From NCBI RefSeq assembly GCF_044357945.1, contig NZ_CP076563.1:310001-374000 (forward strand): a DNA stretch of 64,000 nucleotides, in the 5' to 3' direction. The translations under genes and the position numbers were made by a program. Shown in pieces: positions 55,835-64,000 of this stretch (positions within the stretch are counted from its first letter, which is position 1; each line of letters starts with the position of its first letter). The DNA comes from QAND01 sp003150225 (GTDB taxonomy: Bacteria > Bacillota > Clostridia > Christensenellales > QAND01). A model generated the notes under the pieces. That model did no database searches. It was not told where the DNA came from and was given only the letters and a program-made list of their open reading frames with translations.

Positions 55835-58087
55835 ATGGAGCAAGAAACCACCAAGAAGACCACGACCAAAAAGAGTACTGCGGCTTCCGCCACGGCAAAG
55901 AAAACGGCGGCCAAGGCCGGTTCTAAAAAGACAACTAAAAAAACCACCGCTTCTAAGGCAAAAAAGACCAAGGGAGACCATACCCTGGTGATCGTTGAGT
56001 CCCCGGCCAAGGCTCATACCATCGGCAAATTTGTAGGTAAGGATTATAAAGTGATTGCCAGCCAAGGCCATGTGCGGGATCTTCCTGCAAAGCAGCTTGG
56101 GGTGGATGTGGAAAACGGATTTACCCCCAAGTATGTCAACCTTACCGGGCGCAGCAAGATCATCACCAACATCAAAGCCGAGGCCAAGGAGAGCAAAAGT
56201 GTTCTTCTGGCCACCGACCCGGACCGGGAGGGAGAGGCCATCAGCTGGCACATTGCCCAGGTGCTCGGCCTCAGCGAGAACGATCCCTGTCGGATCGAGT
56301 TCAACGAAATCACCGAGGGAGCGGTAAAAAGCGCTCTGAGCCATCCCCGCACCATCGATATGGGACGGGTCAACGCCCAACAGGCCCGGCGAATTCTAGA
56401 TCGATTGGTGGGTTATCAAATCAGCCCCATCCTATGGCGTAAGGTGAAGAAAGGCCTTTCTGCTGGACGGGTGCAGAGCGTTGCCGTTAAGATCATCTGT
56501 GAGCGGGACCGGGAGATCGAAAAATTTAAACCCGAGGAGTACTGGAGCATCACCGGCGCTTTTACCGAGCTGCTCCATAACCAGCAGTTTTTAGCCAAGC
56601 TGGAGCGAATCAAGGGAAAGAAAGCCGCCATCCATAACGAGGAGGAGGCCAAGGCGCTGGTGGAAGCCGCAAAGGGCGCGGCGTTTACCATTGCCACCGT
56701 AAAAAAGGGCCAGCGGATGCGCCGGGCCCAGCCTCCCTTTACCACCAGCACCATGCAGCAGGAGGCCAGCCGCAAGCTTAACATGACCCCGTCCGTCACC
56801 ATGCGGGTTGCTCAGAGCCTGTATGAAGGCGTGGACATCCCCGGCCAGGGGGCGGTGGGCCTGATTACCTATATCCGTACCGACAGCATGCGCATCAGCG
56901 CCGAGGCAGCCGCGGAGGCCCGGGAATATATCGCCGGCCGGTTCGGCAGCAACTATCTGCCCGCAAAGCCCAACGTATACCGGAACCGCAAGAGCGCCCA
57001 AGACGCCCATGAGGCCATTCGTCCCACCTCCCTTCAACGGACGCCCCAGAGCCTTTCCGGAACCTTGAACCGGGACCAGCTGCGGTTATACGAACTGGTT
57101 TATAATCGGTTTGTCGCCAGCCAGATGGCCCCCGAGGTATCCGATACCGTCACCGCTGATATTGTCGGCGGCGACTTGACGTTCCGTTCCACCGGTTCCA
57201 TCGTCCGGTTTGATGGCTATCGGGCCATCTACACCGAGGGCCGGGACGAGGAGGAGGAAAAGGATCAGCGGCTCCCAGAGCTCATCGAGGGAACGGCCTG
57301 CCGGATGGAAAAGGCCGATCCCAAACAGCACTTTACCCAGCCTCCGCCCAAGTACACCGAGGCTACGCTGGTCAAAGCGCTTGAGGAGCGGGGAATCGGA
57401 CGTCCCAGCACCTACGCTACCATCATCTCCACCATCCTGGACAGGGAGTACGTGGAGCGCCAGAGCCGGCAGCTTTCCGCTACGCCCCTGGGATTTTTGA
57501 TTACGGATATTTTGGAGCAGTACTTTACCAACATTGTGGATGAGGAATTTACCGCAGGCATGGAAAATACCCTGGATGAGATCGAGGAAGGGGAGGACTG
57601 GCAGCAGGCGGTAGGTGCGTTCTATGGGCCTTTTAAGGAAAGCCTGGACAACGCTGAAAAGAATATGGAACGGGTGAAGCTTCCCGAGGAGGTCACAGAC
57701 GAGCCCTGTCCCAACTGCGGCGCTATGATGGTCATCAAGAGCGGTCGATTCGGCAAGTTTTTGGCCTGCCCCAACTATCCCGAATGCAAGACCACCAAGC
57801 CCCTCATTGAAAAGACGGGAACCAAGTGCCCTAAATGCGGCGGCGATGTGGTAAAGAAGAAAAGTAAAAAGGGCAAGGTGTTTTACGGCTGCGCCAACTA
57901 TCCCAACTGTGATTTTGTTTCCTGGGATATGCCCTTGGATGAAAAATGCGAAAAATGCGGCGCCTATATGGTGCAGCGGTGGGGCAAAAATAAGCGCCCC
58001 TATAAGCAGTGTTCCAACCCTGAGTGTCAGAATCGGGTGTTTGGGAACGGGAAGGAAAAGAAGGAAACGGAAGGACAGGATGAATAG
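55835..58087 (+). CDS. topA: DNA topoisomerase I with lysine-rich N-terminal tail
   Basis: A type IA topoisomerase relaxing negative supercoils. The 750-aa enzyme has the TOPRIM domain (LVIVESPAKAHTIGKF and ATDPDREGEAISWHI), the catalytic tyrosine at residue 346 in LITYIRTDSMR, and three C-terminal zinc ribbons (four-cysteine clusters at about 625, 655 and 700). Residues 1-46 are an unusual low-complexity extension of Lys, Thr, Ala and Ser absent from most TopA proteins and probably unstructured, DNA-binding or charge-tuning. GGCGGAGGAA precedes ATG. The trmFO start overlaps its end by 8 nt. Confidence 0.96.
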   Translation: MEQETTKKTTTKKSTAASATAKKTAAKAGSKKTTKKTTASKAKKTKGDHTLVIVESPAKAHTIGKFVGKDYKVIASQGHVRDLPAKQLGVDVENGFTPKYVNLTGRSKIITNIKAEAKESKSVLLATDPDREGEAISWHIAQVLGLSENDPCRIEFNEITEGAVKSALSHPRTIDMGRVNAQQARRILDRLVGYQISPILWRKVKKGLSAGRVQSVAVKIICERDREIEKFKPEEYWSITGAFTELLHNQQFLAKLERIKGKKAAIHNEEEAKALVEAAKGAAFTIATVKKGQRMRRAQPPFTTSTMQQEASRKLNMTPSVTMRVAQSLYEGVDIPGQGAVGLITYIRTDSMRISAEAAAEAREYIAGRFGSNYLPAKPNVYRNRKSAQDAHEAIRPTSLQRTPQSLSGTLNRDQLRLYELVYNRFVASQMAPEVSDTVTADIVGGDLTFRSTGSIVRFDGYRAIYTEGRDEEEEKDQRLPELIEGTACRMEKADPKQHFTQPPPKYTEATLVKALEERGIGRPSTYATIISTILDREYVERQSRQLSATPLGFLITDILEQYFTNIVDEEFTAGMENTLDEIEEGEDWQQAVGAFYGPFKESLDNAEKNMERVKLPEEVTDEPCPNCGAMMVIKSGRFGKFLACPNYPECKTTKPLIEKTGTKCPKCGGDVVKKKSKKGKVFYGCANYPNCDFVSWDMPLDEKCEKCGAYMVQRWGKNKRPYKQCSNPECQNRVFGNGKEKKETEGQDE

Positions 58088-59390
58088 CGTATCGGTAGTG
58101 GGCGGCGGCCTGGCAGGATGCGAGGCAGCCCTCCAGTTGGCCCGCCGGGGTGTGGACGTCACGCTGTATGAAATGAAACCCGCCCGGTTTTCGCCCGCCC
58201 ATCGCTCCCCAATGTTTGCGGAATTGGTGTGCAGCAACTCCCTCAAAAGCATGAAGGAGGACAGCGCCCCATACCTATTGAAATGGGAGATGGAACAGCT
58301 GGGCTCCATTGTGATGGAGAGCGCCCGCCGCTGCGCCGTTCCGGCGGGTGGGGCGCTTTCAGTGGATCGGGAAGCCTTTTCCGGCTATATCACGGAGCGG
58401 ATTGAACATCACCCTCACATTCGGGTGATCCGCGAGGAGCTAACCCATCTGCCGAAGGAGGAGCGCGCCATCATCGCTACCGGCCCGCTGACTTCCGCCG
58501 GGTTATACCGGGAGATCACCGATCTTGTAGGGGAATCCCTCTATTTTTATGACGCAGCAGCCCCCATCGTGGACGGCGCTACCATTGATCTTTCCCGGGC
58601 ATACTTTCAGGGACGGTACGACCAAGACGCAGACTATCTCAACTGTCCCATGACAAAGGAAGAGTACGACGCCTTCTATGACGCGCTGGTTTCCGCTCAA
58701 ACGGCGCCCCTTTCGGAGGAGGATCAGAAGGTCGTCCATTTTGAGGGATGCATGCCCATTGAGGCCATGGCAAAGCGGGGAAGGCAGACTCCGCTGTTTG
58801 GTCCCATGAGCCCTAAGGGGATCTATGACCCCGTCACCGATAAACGGCCCTACGCCGTGGTGCAGCTTCGCCGGGAGGATCAGGAGGGTACCATGTTCAA
58901 CCTGGTGGGCTTCCAAACCAATTTGACCTTTCCGGAACAGCGCAGGGTATTTCGGATGATTCCCGCTCTTTCTGAGGCTACTTTTTTCCGCTATGGAGTA
59001 ATGCACCGAAACACCTTTCTCCATTCCCCCAGCCTTTTGGATGAACGGCTACGGCTGAAATGCCGGCCAAACCTTTCCTTTGCGGGACAGATCACCGGCG
59101 TTGAGGGCTATGTGGAGTCGGCTGCCTGCGGCATTTTAGCGGGGATTTTTGCCGCCCATGAGGTTTTGGGAAAGTTCCAGCCGGAGTTTCCCCATACCAC
59201 TGGCCATGGCGCGCTTTTGCGCTATGTAACGGCCTACGGCGGTTCGGATTTTCAGCCCATGAACATGAACTTTGGAATTCTTCCCCCTATAACGGGAATA
59301 AAGGGAAAGCGGGAGCGGCACCAGGCCGCCGTCCAGCGGGGGAAAGAGGATTTGCTTGCTACCATGGAACGCTATCAACTATGGGTTTAA
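58080..59390 (+). CDS. trmFO: tRNA (uracil54-C5)-methyltransferase TrmFO
   Basis: A folate- and FAD-dependent enzyme making m5U54 in tRNA, characteristic of Bacillota. The 436-aa protein begins MNSVSVVGGGLAGCEAALQLARRGV (FAD-binding) and includes AELVCSNSLKSM, the GGALSVDR segment, FEGCMPIEAMAKRGRQTPLFGPMSPKG and FAGQITGVEGYVESAACG. ATG 58080 starts inside the topA end; a longer frame from 57909 lies entirely in topA and is rejected. In many Bacillota xerC follows; here hslV follows after 13 bp. Confidence 0.96.
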   Translation: MNSVSVVGGGLAGCEAALQLARRGVDVTLYEMKPARFSPAHRSPMFAELVCSNSLKSMKEDSAPYLLKWEMEQLGSIVMESARRCAVPAGGALSVDREAFSGYITERIEHHPHIRVIREELTHLPKEERAIIATGPLTSAGLYREITDLVGESLYFYDAAAPIVDGATIDLSRAYFQGRYDQDADYLNCPMTKEEYDAFYDALVSAQTAPLSEEDQKVVHFEGCMPIEAMAKRGRQTPLFGPMSPKGIYDPVTDKRPYAVVQLRREDQEGTMFNLVGFQTNLTFPEQRRVFRMIPALSEATFFRYGVMHRNTFLHSPSLLDERLRLKCRPNLSFAGQITGVEGYVESAACGILAGIFAAHEVLGKFQPEFPHTTGHGALLRYVTAYGGSDFQPMNMNFGILPPITGIKGKRERHQAAVQRGKEDLLATMERYQLWV

Positions 59391-59403
59391 GGAGGAATGA
59401 CTT

Positions 59404-59934
59404 TTGTTTGAAGGAACCACCATCGTCGCGGTCAAGCGGGAGGGCGTCTGCGCCATTGCCGGGGACGGTCAAGTGACCATGGGTCAAAATACGGTGATGA
59501 AGAACACCGCCCAGAAGGTACGGCGGCTTTATAAGGATCGGGTGGTGATCGGCTTTGCAGGAAGCGTAGCCGACGCCTTTACCCTTTCGGAGCGGTTTGA
59601 AAACAAGTTGGAGCAGTTTTCCGGCAATCTACGCCGCGCGGCAGTTGAATTGGCCAAGGAATGGCGGGGGGATAAGATGCTCCGCAACCTGGAAGCCCTG
59701 ATGCTGGCGGCTGATAAAGACGATCTGCTTTTGATCTCCGGCAATGGAGAGGTCATCGATCCCGATGACGGTGTGGCGGCCATCGGCAGTGGCGGAAACT
59801 TCGCTCTGGCGGCGGCGCGCGCCCTTCGGCAAAACACGGAGCTGTCCGCTTCCGAGATCGCCCGAAAATCCATCGAGATCGCCGCGGATATCTGTATCTT
59901 TACCAACCGTAACATCACGGTTATGGAGGTGTAA
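59404..59934 (+). CDS. hslV: ATP-dependent protease, proteolytic subunit HslV
   Basis: The 176-aa threonine protease of the HslUV complex. After a short propeptide MFEG, the catalytic Thr5 starts TTIVAVKREGVCAIAGDGQVTMGQNTVMKNTAQKVRRLY; GFAGSVADAFTLSERFENKLEQF and AIGSGGNFALAAARAL follow. It uses an N-terminal Thr, unlike Bacillus CodW, which uses Ser. TTG 59404 has AAGGAGGA upstream. hslU follows after 2 bp. Confidence 0.97.
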   Translation: MFEGTTIVAVKREGVCAIAGDGQVTMGQNTVMKNTAQKVRRLYKDRVVIGFAGSVADAFTLSERFENKLEQFSGNLRRAAVELAKEWRGDKMLRNLEALMLAADKDDLLLISGNGEVIDPDDGVAAIGSGGNFALAAARALRQNTELSASEIARKSIEIAADICIFTNRNITVMEV

Positions 59935-59936
59935 CT

Positions 59937-61367
59937 ATGTCGGATTTGGTACCTGTAGCGGCCCATCCGGGCTCCCAGCGGGAAGCGGAACTGACCCCCA
60001 GGGAGATTGTGCGGGAGCTGGATAAATACATCATTGGCCAGGCAAACGCAAAGCGGGCAGTCGCTGTGGCGCTTCGTAACCGTTACCGCCGCAGTATGCT
60101 CCCCCCCGAGATACAGGGGGAAATCACGCCCAAGAACATCTTGATGATGGGACCTACCGGCGTTGGAAAGACCGAGATCGCCCGCAGACTGGCCAAACTG
60201 GTCAATGCTCCCTTCATCAAGGTGGAGGCCACCAAATTTACCGAAGTGGGCTATGTAGGCCGAGACGTAGAATCCATGATCCGGGATCTCACCGAGGCAG
60301 CCATCCGCATTGTAAAGGAGGAGCGGCTGCAAAGCGTCCAGGAAAAGGCGGAACAAGCGGCTACCGAACGCTTGGTTGACCTATTGATGCCCCAGAATCA
60401 GAAAAAACAACAGCCTTCCGGGGGAACCCCCCTTGCCTCCATCTTTGGCGCGGCCATTCCCAGCCCCCAGAAGTCCATGACAGAGGAGGAAAAGGACGAA
60501 TACTATTCTACCCGAAGCTCCATTGCTTTTCAGCTTAATTCCGGACTCCTGGAGAACCAGATCGTGGAGCTGGAGGTGGAGGAATCCCAGAACAACATGA
60601 ATATGTCGGCCATGGGGATCGATATGAATATGGGAGATCTCCTTGGACCTTTGATGCCCAAACGCAAAAAGCTTCGCAAGATGCCGGTTTCCGACGCCCG
60701 GCGGGTATTGACCGCCGAAGAGGCTGATAAGCTCATCGACATGGATGAGGTTACCCGGGAAGCGCTACTGCGAGCGGAAAACCACGGCATCGTGTTCATC
60801 GATGAGATCGATAAAATCGCTGGACGGCAGAATGCCGGCTCGGGGCCCGACGTATCCCGGGAAGGAGTTCAGCGGGACATTCTGCCCATCGTTGAGGGCA
60901 GCACCGTCATGACGAAGTATGGCCCCGTTAAGACCGATTACATGCTGTTTATCGCTGCGGGCGCCTTCCATGTGAGCAAAGTAGAGGATCTGATTCCAGA
61001 GCTGCAGGGACGCTTCCCGGTGGTGGTATCCCTGGATAGCCTCACCGCAGAGGATTTTGCCCGTATCCTGGTGGAGCCGGATAACGCCATCACCAAGCAA
61101 TACGCCGCCCTTCTATCCACAGAAAATGTAGCCATCGACTTTACTCCGGACGGCGTCAGCGCCATCGCGGAATACGCCTTTAACGCCAACGAGACCTCGG
61201 AAAATCTGGGAGCTCGCCGGCTGTATACCATTATCGAGAATCTGCTGAACGATGAGATGTTCATGGCTGACGGCAGCGAAAAAACCGTTACCGTCAACAA
61301 TGCCTATGTAACGGAACGGCTGAAGAGCGAATACGATCCCCAGGAGCTGAAAAAATATATTCTGTAA
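59937..61367 (+). CDS. hslU: ATP-dependent protease, ATPase subunit HslU
   Basis: The 476-aa AAA+ unfoldase that feeds proteins to HslV. The Walker A GPTGVGKT is at residues 72-79, Walker B GIVFIDEIDKIA near 283-294, and the conserved substrate-pore GYVGRDVES at about 105-113. An I domain (about 115-260) is inserted between them. The C-terminal end LKKYIL matches the tail that docks into HslV. ATG 59937 follows the hslV stop after 2 bp. A stable terminator follows. Confidence 0.97.
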   Translation: MSDLVPVAAHPGSQREAELTPREIVRELDKYIIGQANAKRAVAVALRNRYRRSMLPPEIQGEITPKNILMMGPTGVGKTEIARRLAKLVNAPFIKVEATKFTEVGYVGRDVESMIRDLTEAAIRIVKEERLQSVQEKAEQAATERLVDLLMPQNQKKQQPSGGTPLASIFGAAIPSPQKSMTEEEKDEYYSTRSSIAFQLNSGLLENQIVELEVEESQNNMNMSAMGIDMNMGDLLGPLMPKRKKLRKMPVSDARRVLTAEEADKLIDMDEVTREALLRAENHGIVFIDEIDKIAGRQNAGSGPDVSREGVQRDILPIVEGSTVMTKYGPVKTDYMLFIAAGAFHVSKVEDLIPELQGRFPVVVSLDSLTAEDFARILVEPDNAITKQYAALLSTENVAIDFTPDGVSAIAEYAFNANETSENLGARRLYTIIENLLNDEMFMADGSEKTVTVNNAYVTERLKSEYDPQELKKYIL

Positions 61368-61384
61368 ACGGCATTTGATCCACC

Positions 61385-61430
61385 GTGATCACCCGGACGG
61401 CTTCTGCCGTCCGGGCAGATCACTCTTTGT
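61385..61430 (+). terminator. Terminator after hslU
   Basis: An extended hairpin: CCCGGACGGC (61392-61401) with GCCGTCCGGG (61406-61415) around TTCT, with an outer GTGATC/GATCAC stem (61385-61390 with 61418-61423). A T-rich tract follows. Confidence 0.92.
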
Positions 61431-61549
61431 TTCGCGCCATTCGTTCGTGCGCACCCACCGGGAGTCCTTCCCATCCAACCAAGAAGAACAAGAGGCCAGG
61501 CGTCCTCTGAGACAACGCCGGTAACAATCCTACGAAAGAGGTTGAAACA

Positions 61550-63508
61550 TTGGAAGCAAACACACAGAACCAACAAAACCAGAAAAAGCCTACCGGGCAG
61601 AACCGTAGGCGCCGACGTCCCGCTTCTCCCAAGGGAGAAGCGTCGGCCCAGCCGGCTGCAAAGACGGTAAAGGCCCCCCAGGGGGAGCCGCGGAAGAAGC
61701 AGTCCCAGGGTGAAAGTAAAAAAGCCGCTCCCAAAAGAACTGCGGCAGCCAAGACACAGCAGCCAACAAAGGAGCAGAGCGGCACCAGCCGTACCCGTAG
61801 AACCCAGCGAAAGCCCAAAGGGCAGGGGGGCAAGAGCCAGACGCCCCTTCGCATCATTCCCCTTGGCGGTCTTTCGGAGATCGGGAAGAACGTCACCGCT
61901 TTTGAGTACGGGAACGATATCATCGTGGTGGACTGCGGCTTTGCTTTCCCCAGTGACAGCATGTTGGGCATCGATTATGTGATCCCGGATTTTTCCTATC
62001 TTGTGAAGAACAAGGATAAGGTTCAAGGCATCCTAATCACCCATGGACACGAGGATCACATCGGCTCTTTGCCCTATCTGCTCAAGGAGGTAAAGGCTCC
62101 CATCTATGGAGGCGTGCTGACCCTTGGTTTGATCCAGTACAAGCTGGACGAGCACCGGATCCAGGGGGTGCATTTGCAGCGGATCAAGGATGGGGAAAGG
62201 GTAAAGCTGGGCTGCTTTGAGATTCAGTTTATGGCGGTGAACCACAGCATTGCCGATGCCTATGGTCTGCGGATCAAGACCCCGGTTGGAGATATCGTCC
62301 ACACCGGTGATTTCAAAATCGACCACAGCCCCATCGATGGCAAAAAAATGAACCTCTCCGCCTTTGCGCGCGCAGGAGACGAAGGCGTTCTGCTGTTGAT
62401 GAGCGATAGCACCAACGCCAACCGGCCAGGCTTTACGCCCAGCGAACAGCGGGTGGCGGAATCCCTGGATCGGTGCTTTGCCGACGCTACCGGCCGGGTT
62501 ATCGTAGCCACCTTTAGCTCTAACGTAAGCCGGATACAGCAGGTCATCGACATCGCCGAAAAACGGGGAAGAAAAATCTATTTCGCGGGGCGCAGCATGT
62601 CTAAGATTGTGGAAATCGCCTCGGAGCTGGGATATATTCGATTGAAAAAAGGATCCCAGGTGGATGACCGGCGGCTGGACTATCTGGAGCCAGACCAGGT
62701 GGTGATCATCACCACCGGCAGCCAGGGGGAACCCATGAGCGGCCTGGTGCGGATGAGCCGGGACGAACACCGTTATGTGAGCCTTCGGGCCGGGGATATG
62801 GTGGTCATCTCCGCTTCCCCCATCCCAGGCAACGAGAAAGCGGTATCGGGAGTCATCGACCGCCTATACCGCAAAGGCGTTCATGTGGTGTATCATGACA
62901 CCATGGAGGTGCACGTATCGGGCCATGCCCGACAGGAGGAGCAAAAGCTCATCATGGCCCTCACCAAGCCCAAGTTCTTTATGCCGGTCCATGGGGAATA
63001 CCATCACCTGCTAAGCCACGCCCATACCGCTATGGCCTATGGCATTCCACAGGAGAATATTATGGTTGCCGAAAATGGCAACGTGTTGGAGCTGACCCAG
63101 GACTCCTTCCAGGTTGCCGGCGAGGTGCCGGCGGAGCCCATCCTGGTGGATGGCAGCGGAATCGGCGATGTAGGCAACGTGGTGCTGCGCGACCGGCAGG
63201 TACTAGCCTCTGAGGGGCTGTTCATCGTAGTGGCAGCGGTGGATAAAAACGGCAAGCTGGTGTCCGGTCCCGACGTAATCTCCCGAGGATTTGTATATGT
63301 CAAGGAGAGCGAAGCGCTCATGGATAAGGCCAAGGAAGTGGCCAAAAAGGCCATCGACGCGGTTACGGCGGGAGAGGAGCATGTGGAATGGGGGGCGCTG
63401 AAATCCGCCATCCGCAGTGCGGTGAAAAACTATCTATACAACCAGACCAAACGGAATCCCGTGATCCTGCCCATTATTGTTGAGGTTGATTCAGGAGGCA
63501 AAAAATGA
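61550..63508 (+). CDS. rnj: Ribonuclease J with a basic N-terminal extension
   Basis: A metallo-beta-lactamase/beta-CASP nuclease with 5'-3' exo- and endonuclease activity, central to RNA decay in Bacillota. The 652-aa protein has the metal site H165-G-H167-E-D169-H170 (HGHEDHIG), the GRSMSKIVEIASELG, TTGSQGEPMSGL and VSGHARQEEQ segments of the beta-CASP part, and a C-terminal domain. Residues 1-98 are an unusual low-complexity tail rich in Lys, Arg, Gln, Pro and Ala, before the core LRIIPLGGLSEIG. TTG 61550 has AAAGAGG at 8 nt. Its stop overlaps the next gene. Confidence 0.95.
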   Translation: MEANTQNQQNQKKPTGQNRRRRRPASPKGEASAQPAAKTVKAPQGEPRKKQSQGESKKAAPKRTAAAKTQQPTKEQSGTSRTRRTQRKPKGQGGKSQTPLRIIPLGGLSEIGKNVTAFEYGNDIIVVDCGFAFPSDSMLGIDYVIPDFSYLVKNKDKVQGILITHGHEDHIGSLPYLLKEVKAPIYGGVLTLGLIQYKLDEHRIQGVHLQRIKDGERVKLGCFEIQFMAVNHSIADAYGLRIKTPVGDIVHTGDFKIDHSPIDGKKMNLSAFARAGDEGVLLLMSDSTNANRPGFTPSEQRVAESLDRCFADATGRVIVATFSSNVSRIQQVIDIAEKRGRKIYFAGRSMSKIVEIASELGYIRLKKGSQVDDRRLDYLEPDQVVIITTGSQGEPMSGLVRMSRDEHRYVSLRAGDMVVISASPIPGNEKAVSGVIDRLYRKGVHVVYHDTMEVHVSGHARQEEQKLIMALTKPKFFMPVHGEYHHLLSHAHTAMAYGIPQENIMVAENGNVLELTQDSFQVAGEVPAEPILVDGSGIGDVGNVVLRDRQVLASEGLFIVVAAVDKNGKLVSGPDVISRGFVYVKESEALMDKAKEVAKKAIDAVTAGEEHVEWGALKSAIRSAVKNYLYNQTKRNPVILPIIVEVDSGGKK

Positions 63509-63852
63509 TAAGCTACGATAAAGCGTATGAACTCGCCCGGGAATTACAGTCCAGCGAGGAATACCAGACCTATATGGCGGCGAAGGAACAGGCCTTTGTC
63601 AATGAGATGAATAAGAACCTCTATAAAGAGATGAAGACCATCAGCTACGCCATGAACGCCGCCTACCTGGCGGGCCAGCAGCCCGATGCGGAGCTGACGG
63701 AAAAATACCAGAAGCTCATGGGAATTCTTAGCTTGAATCAGGAAGTTATGACCTTTATTCAGGCGGAGTACCGCATCAACCAGGTGATGGGGGATATTTT
63801 CAAAATCCTGTCCGAAGCGGTGGACATGCAGTTGGACTTCCTCTCGGAATAG
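63505..63852 (+). CDS. YlbF/YmcA family protein
   Basis: A 115-aa all-helical protein of the YlbF/YmcA family (YDKAYELARELQSSEEYQTYMAAKEQAF..., ending in YRINQVMGDIFKILSEAVDM). In Bacillus these proteins form a complex with YaaT that influences RNA processing by RNase Y. The ATG overlaps the rnj stop by 4 nt, so its coupling to RNase J fits a role in RNA metabolism. Which paralogue it is cannot be decided. Confidence 0.85.
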   Translation: MISYDKAYELARELQSSEEYQTYMAAKEQAFVNEMNKNLYKEMKTISYAMNAAYLAGQQPDAELTEKYQKLMGILSLNQEVMTFIQAEYRINQVMGDIFKILSEAVDMQLDFLSE

Positions 63853-63879
63853 GGATGCAGTTATAGGGGGCAACGACAT

Positions 63880-64000
63880 ATGAGCGAACGCGGACACGGC
63901 GCCCGGGACCGTCGGGACCGGAACCGGACGGCAGCAAACAATAGGAAACGGATGAACAACCGGATTAGGAGCTTTAATCTGGACGCCATTTTTTCCAGAA
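63880..64000 (+). CDS. Start of an unidentified gene (partial)
   Basis: ATG 63880 has AGGGGG 9 nt upstream. The first 40 residues (MSERGHGARDRRDRNRT...NNRIRSFNLDAIFSR) are strongly basic. In many Clostridia the gene after rnj and ylbF encodes an FtsK/SpoIIIE translocase, which often begins with such an Arg-rich tail, but the visible part is too short for a call. The frame is open to the window's end. Confidence 0.4.
   Translation, partial: MSERGHGARDRRDRNRTAANNRKRMNNRIRSFNLDAIFSR

Noticed and set aside
57086..58309. Minus-strand 407-codon frame opposite topA
   Set aside because: It is a shadow of topA and trmFO, with no recognisable protein features.

Overview
The window looks like a chromosomal segment of a spore-forming bacterium of the class Clostridia (phylum Bacillota). 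The evidence is the sporulation gene ylbJ, the gene order rpmF-plsX-rnc-smc-ftsY-ylxM-ffh-rpsP-khpA-rimM-trmD-rplS-rbgA-rnhB followed by dprA-topA-trmFO-hslVU, a PyrK/PyrD type 1B pyrimidine pathway, RqcH, RNase J, and frequent GTG and TTG starts behind strong AGGAGG-type ribosome binding sites. The backbone is visibly GC-rich, which suits a gut-type clostridium. I cannot name a family or genus from sequence alone. Most genes lie on the plus strand in tight operons with many 1-26 nt overlaps.

Layout. 1-6820: the end of a pyrimidine operon (pyrF fragment, pyrK, pyrD, pyrE), a biotin transporter gene (bioY) with a probable BirA operator, rqcH on the minus strand, then rph-rdgB-phosphodiesterase. 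6834-7285: a four-gene tRNA operon (Arg-TCT, His-GTG, Gln-TTG, Lys-TTT) behind a near-consensus promoter. 7239-13552: a degenerate prophage integrated in the 3' end of tRNA-Lys, bounded by 47-bp direct repeats. It has an integrase with an N-terminal zinc ribbon, a structured RNA-like element, several truncated phage genes joined at three apparent deletion junctions, intact holin-type genes and a HicAB toxin-antitoxin pair with its own operator. 13572-19851: a zinc-ribbon membrane protein, tRNA-Leu, a stretch of about 400 bp with no convincing gene, a P-loop kinase, small membrane proteins, an AT-rich licD gene, a DUF2156 protein and an Eis-like acetyltransferase.

19858-27046: a catabolic operon, paaK-iorA-iorB-paaK-ACT, running into alr and a 5-formyltetrahydrofolate cyclo-ligase gene. 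It probably converts aromatic amino-acid-derived 2-oxo acids to aryl-CoA with reduced ferredoxin. 27068-38922: housekeeping genes rsmD, coaD, ylbJ, a patatin-like gene, tmcAL, pta-ackA (acetate/ATP), DUF177-rpmF, a C26 peptidase, plsX and rnc. 38978-49332: chromosome segregation, the SRP pathway (ftsY, ffh), ribosome assembly and tRNA modification, ending with rbgA-rnhB-yraN. 49394-53164: one very large gene encoding a tandem two-module GT-C glycosyltransferase, lying between yraN and comM. 53183-64000: comM, dprA, topA, trmFO, hslV, hslU, rnj, a YlbF-family gene and the start of an unidentified gene.

The most unusual items are the three-times-deleted tRNA-Lys prophage (with a possible small RNA upstream of int and an A AAA AAA slippery heptamer), the tandem GT-C glycosyltransferase, the twin paaK genes around iorAB, and lysine-rich N-terminal tails on both TopA and RNase J. 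I found no rRNA, CRISPR array or intact defence system, and I do not claim a completely new system.
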